From: Treponema sp.
GTDB taxonomy: Bacteria > Spirochaetota > Spirochaetia > Treponematales > Treponemataceae
Assembly: GCA_023231445.1 (NCBI GenBank)
Contig: JALNVF010000138.1
Coordinates: forward strand, 1 to 7,834
Length of the DNA: 7,834 bases
Direction: 5' to 3'
The notes beneath the pieces are model-generated. The model saw only the letters and a list, made by a program, of their open reading frames with translations. It did no database searches and was not told the DNA's origin. The translations under genes were made by a program, and so were the position numbers. Shown here in pieces: positions 5,845 through 7,834 of this stretch (position 1 is its first letter; each line of letters opens with the position of its first letter).

Positions 5845-5882
5845 AAATAACAAGCAGGAATATAGTCCTGTTCGTTATTTTT
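5845..5882. terminator. Long hairpin, possible terminator
   Basis: Arms at 5845-5859 and 5866-5880 form a 15-bp stem with one mismatch and one G-T wobble around a 6-nt loop ATATAG. Read on the plus strand the right arm runs into TTATTTTT, as in an intrinsic terminator. No intact plus-strand gene ends here, so it may be a leftover of a lost gene. It lies upstream of the hydrolase promoter and so may also block minus-strand read-in. Confidence 0.5.
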
Positions 5883-5961
5883 ACAAACAGCAGGCAGAGG
5901 GTTCCGAACCAACTCAGAAACCGTATCATAAAGGATATTATGGTAATCTGTACCTGACTGA

Positions 5962-6135
5962 CAGGAAACAGGGAAGCTGTTGGGGGGCTTCAATACGACA
6001 ACTATAAATGAAGAATTTAGATTCATTCAGAATTACCTTGCATAGGAACAGGTAAAATATAAGGAGCGGGTCTCTTTTTCAATATCAGTTCCACCGGATG
6101 CCGAAAACTGTATGCACAGGCTGCAGCAGCTTTGA
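5962..6135 (+). pseudogene. Remnant of a YesM/LytS-type sensor histidine kinase
   Basis: In one plus-strand frame the translation reads INEEFRFIQNYLA, then an in-frame TAG (6043-6045), then EQVKYKERVSFSISVPPDAE, before a TGA at 6133-6135. This matches the stretch between the phospho-acceptor helix and the ATPase domain in YesM/LytS-type kinases (typical pattern xxxEExxFIxNYLxIxxxRYxxRxxxxIxVP). The phospho-acceptor region, the catalytic domain and the membrane part are missing. A stop within the conserved motif and the missing domains show it is dead. The match is read by eye from family knowledge. Confidence 0.65.
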
Positions 6136-6250
6136 ATACGCACGAAAAAGTGTCCCGCTCGATGTTATGGATTATTTATTAAAACCCGTTAATACTGAAG
6201 AGCTTACAGTAATACGCAAAAACCGTCTGAGAAGAAATACAAACACTTAA
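6098..6250 (+). pseudogene. Remnant of a YesN-type response regulator receiver domain
   Basis: In a different plus-strand frame, overlapping the end of the kinase remnant, the translation from about 6113 reads TGCSSFEYARKSVPLDVMDYLLKPV then NTEEL, before a TAA at 6248-6250. This is the C-terminal third of a receiver domain: (S/T)GYSxFEYARKA, the helix-4 region, and the invariant Lys-Pro of DYLLKPV. The phosphorylated Asp, the N-terminal acidic pocket and the AraC-type DNA-binding domain are absent. Kinase and receiver pieces that are normally over 1 kb apart lie side by side, so a large internal deletion is implied. A 50-residue frame starts at ATG 6098 but has no convincing ribosome binding site. 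Confidence 0.75.
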
Positions 6251-6251
6251 A

Positions 6252-6284
6252 GCGTATACAGGTATGCTTGCATTCCTGTATCGC
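6252..6284. repeat. Imperfect inverted repeat (hairpin)
   Basis: Left arm GCGTATACAGGTATGC (6252-6267) pairs with GCATTCCTGTATCGC (6270-6284) apart from one bulged T and one T-T mismatch. The apex is very tight. No T-run follows on the plus strand. On the minus strand the following bases are only moderately T-rich. It lies directly after the receiver remnant and may be the old terminator of that gene or a small repeat element. Confidence 0.5.
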
Positions 6285-6343
6285 AAATTGAAAAAAAGAT
6301 TGCATCCGGCAAAACAAACAACACTTTTAAAGTACGGATTTTG

Positions 6344-6352
6344 TGATATACT
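6344..6352 (+). promoter_or_regulatory. Possible extended -10 promoter of the Crp/Fnr-like gene
   Basis: TGATATACT gives a TG-N extended -10 with hexamer TATACT (6347-6352, 5/6). No good -35 is present 17 bp upstream. The leader to ATG 6464 would be about 105 nt. Confidence 0.35.
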
Positions 6353-6394
6353 TTTATTATAACACAAGGGTCAGTAAAAATCCGAGTCTCGCTT

Positions 6395-6413
6395 TATCCT
6401 CATAATGGGGATA
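6395..6413 (+). promoter_or_regulatory. Leader hairpin or dyad ahead of the Crp/Fnr-like gene
   Basis: TATCCTCA (6395-6402) pairs with TGGGGATA (6406-6413) around TAA, with one G-T wobble. It lies between the candidate -10 and the AGGAGG. It could be an operator or an mRNA hairpin. There is no direct evidence for either. Confidence 0.3.
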
Positions 6414-6463
6414 GAAAAAAGGTCAAAACCAGTGAATTAAATTACAGGAGGTCAACTATCGCA

Positions 6464-7195
6464 ATGTTTCCTGTCTCCCCGAAATTAAATGATCCACGGC
6501 AAAATCATTTACTTGCCGTTCTGCCGGATGCGGAACGCGGCCGGATTTTCCCCCATCTGGAGCAGGTTCACCTGAAACTGGGTGAAGTTCTCTACGAGTC
6601 CGGCGGGCAGCTGCGGTACGTGTATTTTCCCACTACAGCCATAGTCTCACTGCTTTCACTGATGGAAAATGGTGCTTCCGCCGAAATTGCAATCGTCGGT
6701 TATGAAGGAATAGTCGGAATCGCCCTTTTCATGGGTGGAGAAACAATGCCGAACAGGGCTGTTGTGCAGAGCGAGGGAATGGCATTTCGTCTGAATGGAT
6801 CACTTTTAAATCAGGAATTCAACCGTTCCGGACCGTTCCAGCATCTTCTGCTTCGGTATACGATGGCGCTTCTGGCCCAGATGGCACAGACTGCCGTCTG
6901 CAACCGCCACCATTCGATTGACCAGCAGCTCTGCCGCTGGTTATTGCTCAGCCTTGATCGTCTGCCTTCGAACGTGTTGAGCATGACTCAGGAACTCATT
7001 GCAAACATGCTCGGCGTACGGCGAGAGGGCGTAACCGAAGCTGCAGGAAAATTGCAGAGCGCCGGTTTGATAGACTACAGCCGTGGCCGTATCACTGTAT
7101 TGGATCGGCCGGGACTGGAAGCACGGGTATGCGAATGCTATGAAGTGGTCAGAGCTGAATTTGCCCGGCTGCTCCCCGACGAAATTGCACATTGA
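6464..7195 (+). CDS. Crp/Fnr-superfamily transcriptional regulator
   Basis: This is a 243-residue cytoplasmic regulator. Residues about 15-130 form a cyclic-nucleotide-binding-like beta-roll (HLEQVHLKLGEVLYESGG, then VYFPTTAIVSLLSLMENG and AEIAIVGYEGIVGI). A dimerisation helix follows at about 125-150. The Crp-type winged helix-turn-helix is at about 172-219 (LSMTQELIANMLGVRREGVTEAAGKL, then GLIDYSRGRITVLD). The standard cAMP-contacting motif of E. coli Crp and the N-terminal cysteine cluster of Fnr are not visible, so the ligand is unknown. AGGAGG lies 12 nt before ATG 6464. The spacing is long but no nearer start exists. The gene is G+C-richer than the DNA to its left and converges with the glucan synthase gene, with 32 bases between their stops. 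No clear terminator is visible between them. Confidence 0.93.
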   Translation: MFPVSPKLNDPRQNHLLAVLPDAERGRIFPHLEQVHLKLGEVLYESGGQLRYVYFPTTAIVSLLSLMENGASAEIAIVGYEGIVGIALFMGGETMPNRAVVQSEGMAFRLNGSLLNQEFNRSGPFQHLLLRYTMALLAQMAQTAVCNRHHSIDQQLCRWLLLSLDRLPSNVLSMTQELIANMLGVRREGVTEAAGKLQSAGLIDYSRGRITVLDRPGLEARVCECYEVVRAEFARLLPDEIAH

Positions 7196-7227
7196 AGTTT
7201 CAGCCGCGATTTTTATCAGATCTGCTT

Positions 7228-7834
7228 TTATGCCGGAATTCTCACTTCAACGATGTGTTCTTTATGGTCATCGATGAGTGCCAGTGTCTCTTCTTTCTGA
7301 TCCCCGCCGTCAATTGTTATGAGTGACTCCGTACTGCCTGCCGGTACCCGTTTAATCTCAATATGGTACATCGTTTCCCGATACCGGTAATGAAGTTTGA
7401 AACCAGCCCAGTCCACCGGAATGCACGGAGCGAGACGAAGCCTGTCCGCCTCAAGACCGACCCCCAGCAGGGATTCCACGATAAGGCGGTACATCCATCC
7501 GGCAGAGCCTGTGTACCACGTCCATCCGCCCCGTCCTGTATGAGGAGGAATCGAATAGACGTCCGCTGCCATGACATAGGGTTCTACTTTATAAATCTCC
7601 GCCTTTTCAGGGGTGTTTGAATGGTTCACCGGATTGATCATCGTAAAGAGCTCCCAGGCCCGCGCAGCGTCGCCCATGCGCGCAAAGGCCATGGTCGCCC
7701 AGATTGCTGCGTGTGTATACTGACCCCCGTTTTCCCGTACGCCGGGAACATACCCTCTGATGTAGCCGGGGTTCGGTTCCTCTGTATCGAAGGGAGGATC
7801 CAGCAGCTGTATTAATCCTTTTTCACGGCGGACC
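7228..7834 (-). CDS. Cyclic beta-1,2-glucan synthase/GH94 (GT36) family protein, C-terminal part
   Basis: The last 201 residues are visible, and the frame is open at the right edge. They match the C-terminal glycoside phosphorylase-like GH94 domain of NdvB/ChvB-type cyclic beta-1,2-glucan synthases. Visible blocks are REKGLIQLLDPPFD, then GYIRGYVPGVRENGGQYTHA, WATMAFARMGD, then YKVEPYVMAADVY, and the signature GGWTWYTGSAGWMYR with its phosphate-site TGSA. The final 50-60 residues form a beta-rich cap (FKLHYRYRETMYHIEI, ending VRIPA). The catalytic aspartate and any glycosyltransferase or membrane portion lie outside the window. A full synthase (often over 2,500 residues) and a stand-alone GH94 phosphorylase therefore cannot be told apart, though the sequence resembles the synthase branch more. 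The 607 bases are G+C-rich compared with region 1. Confidence 0.9.
   Translation of the reverse strand, partial: VRREKGLIQLLDPPFDTEEPNPGYIRGYVPGVRENGGQYTHAAIWATMAFARMGDAARAWELFTMINPVNHSNTPEKAEIYKVEPYVMAADVYSIPPHTGRGGWTWYTGSAGWMYRLIVESLLGVGLEADRLRLAPCIPVDWAGFKLHYRYRETMYHIEIKRVPAGSTESLITIDGGDQKEETLALIDDHKEHIVEVRIPA

Larger units (their letters stand above)
5719..6463. other. 745-base interval without an intact gene
   Basis: The left part carries the hydrolase promoter and A+T-rich DNA. The middle carries a long hairpin and eroded two-component-system coding fragments on the plus strand. The right part carries a second hairpin and the probable promoter and leader of the Crp/Fnr-like gene. Nothing recognisable was found at about 5883-5960 on either strand. 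Short open frames in the interval (for example 5766-5957 plus, 6179-6367 minus) show no family resemblance. Confidence 0.7.

Noticed and set aside
5719..5853. A longer hydrolase start at 5853
   Set aside because: It would add 45 residues encoded through the promoter, with no family resemblance. ATG 5718 has GGAGG at 7 nt.
5719..6060. A guanidine (ykkC-type) or other riboswitch upstream of the hydrolase
   Set aside because: No ykkC, mini-ykkC or ykkC-III consensus blocks could be recognised, and the best promoter leaves a leader of only about 18 nt.
7196..7227. A terminator between the two convergent right-hand genes
   Set aside because: Only a short CAGATCTG palindrome and scattered T's are present. 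There is no stable stem followed by a T-run.
1..7834. CRISPR array, tRNA, rRNA, insertion sequence or phage genes
   Set aside because: No regular direct repeats, structured RNA gene or transposase/integrase-like frame was recognised on either strand.

Overview
The window looks like a chromosomal stretch from an anaerobe, most likely a Bacillota (clostridial or Negativicutes-like) or Spirochaetota lineage. The clues are strong GGAGG-type ribosome binding sites, a NifI-type P-II pair (a type known from anaerobic bacteria and archaea), a PucR-family regulator, and remnants of a YesM/YesN-type two-component system. The assignment rests on gene content only and is tentative. Bases 1 to about 6460 are A+T-richer (37-43% G+C in sampled 60-base lines). 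The right end, with the Crp/Fnr-like gene and the glucan synthase end, is G+C-richer (53-62% in sampled lines).

Region 1 (5718 down to the left edge) is entirely on the minus strand. In transcription order it holds a compact arginine-deiminase/DDAH-fold hydrolase (5718-4870), a NitT/TauT-type solute-binding lipoprotein (4717-3713), a PucR-family regulator (3576-2350), a NifI1-like P-II protein (2198-1872), a NifI2-like P-II protein (1861-1502), an ABC permease (1491-700) and its ATPase (698 to beyond the left edge). The last four genes are packed with gaps of 1-10 nt and form one operon. Intrinsic terminators separate the binding-protein gene from pucR, and pucR from the P-II operon. A plausible sigma-70 promoter lies just upstream of each terminator, so the terminator falls at the very 5' end of the next predicted transcript. 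This looks like attenuation.

Taken together, region 1 reads as a nitrogen-scavenging locus. An ABC importer would bring in a small nitrogenous compound, possibly a guanidino or ureido compound. A cytosolic amidino-group hydrolase would release nitrogen from it, a PucR regulator would sense substrate or nitrogen state, and a NifI1/NifI2-type P-II pair would gate the transporter, a partner set not usually associated with these proteins. NifI pairs are best known for controlling nitrogenase, but no nif structural gene is visible here.

Region 2 (5719-6463) is a 745-base gap without an intact gene. It holds the hydrolase promoter, a long hairpin, eroded fragments of a YesM-type histidine kinase (with an in-frame stop) and a YesN-type receiver domain, and a second hairpin. 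A probable promoter and leader for the next gene follow.

Region 3 (6464-7834) holds a plus-strand Crp/Fnr-superfamily regulator. It converges on the 3' end of a minus-strand cyclic beta-1,2-glucan synthase/GH94-type protein that runs off the right edge.
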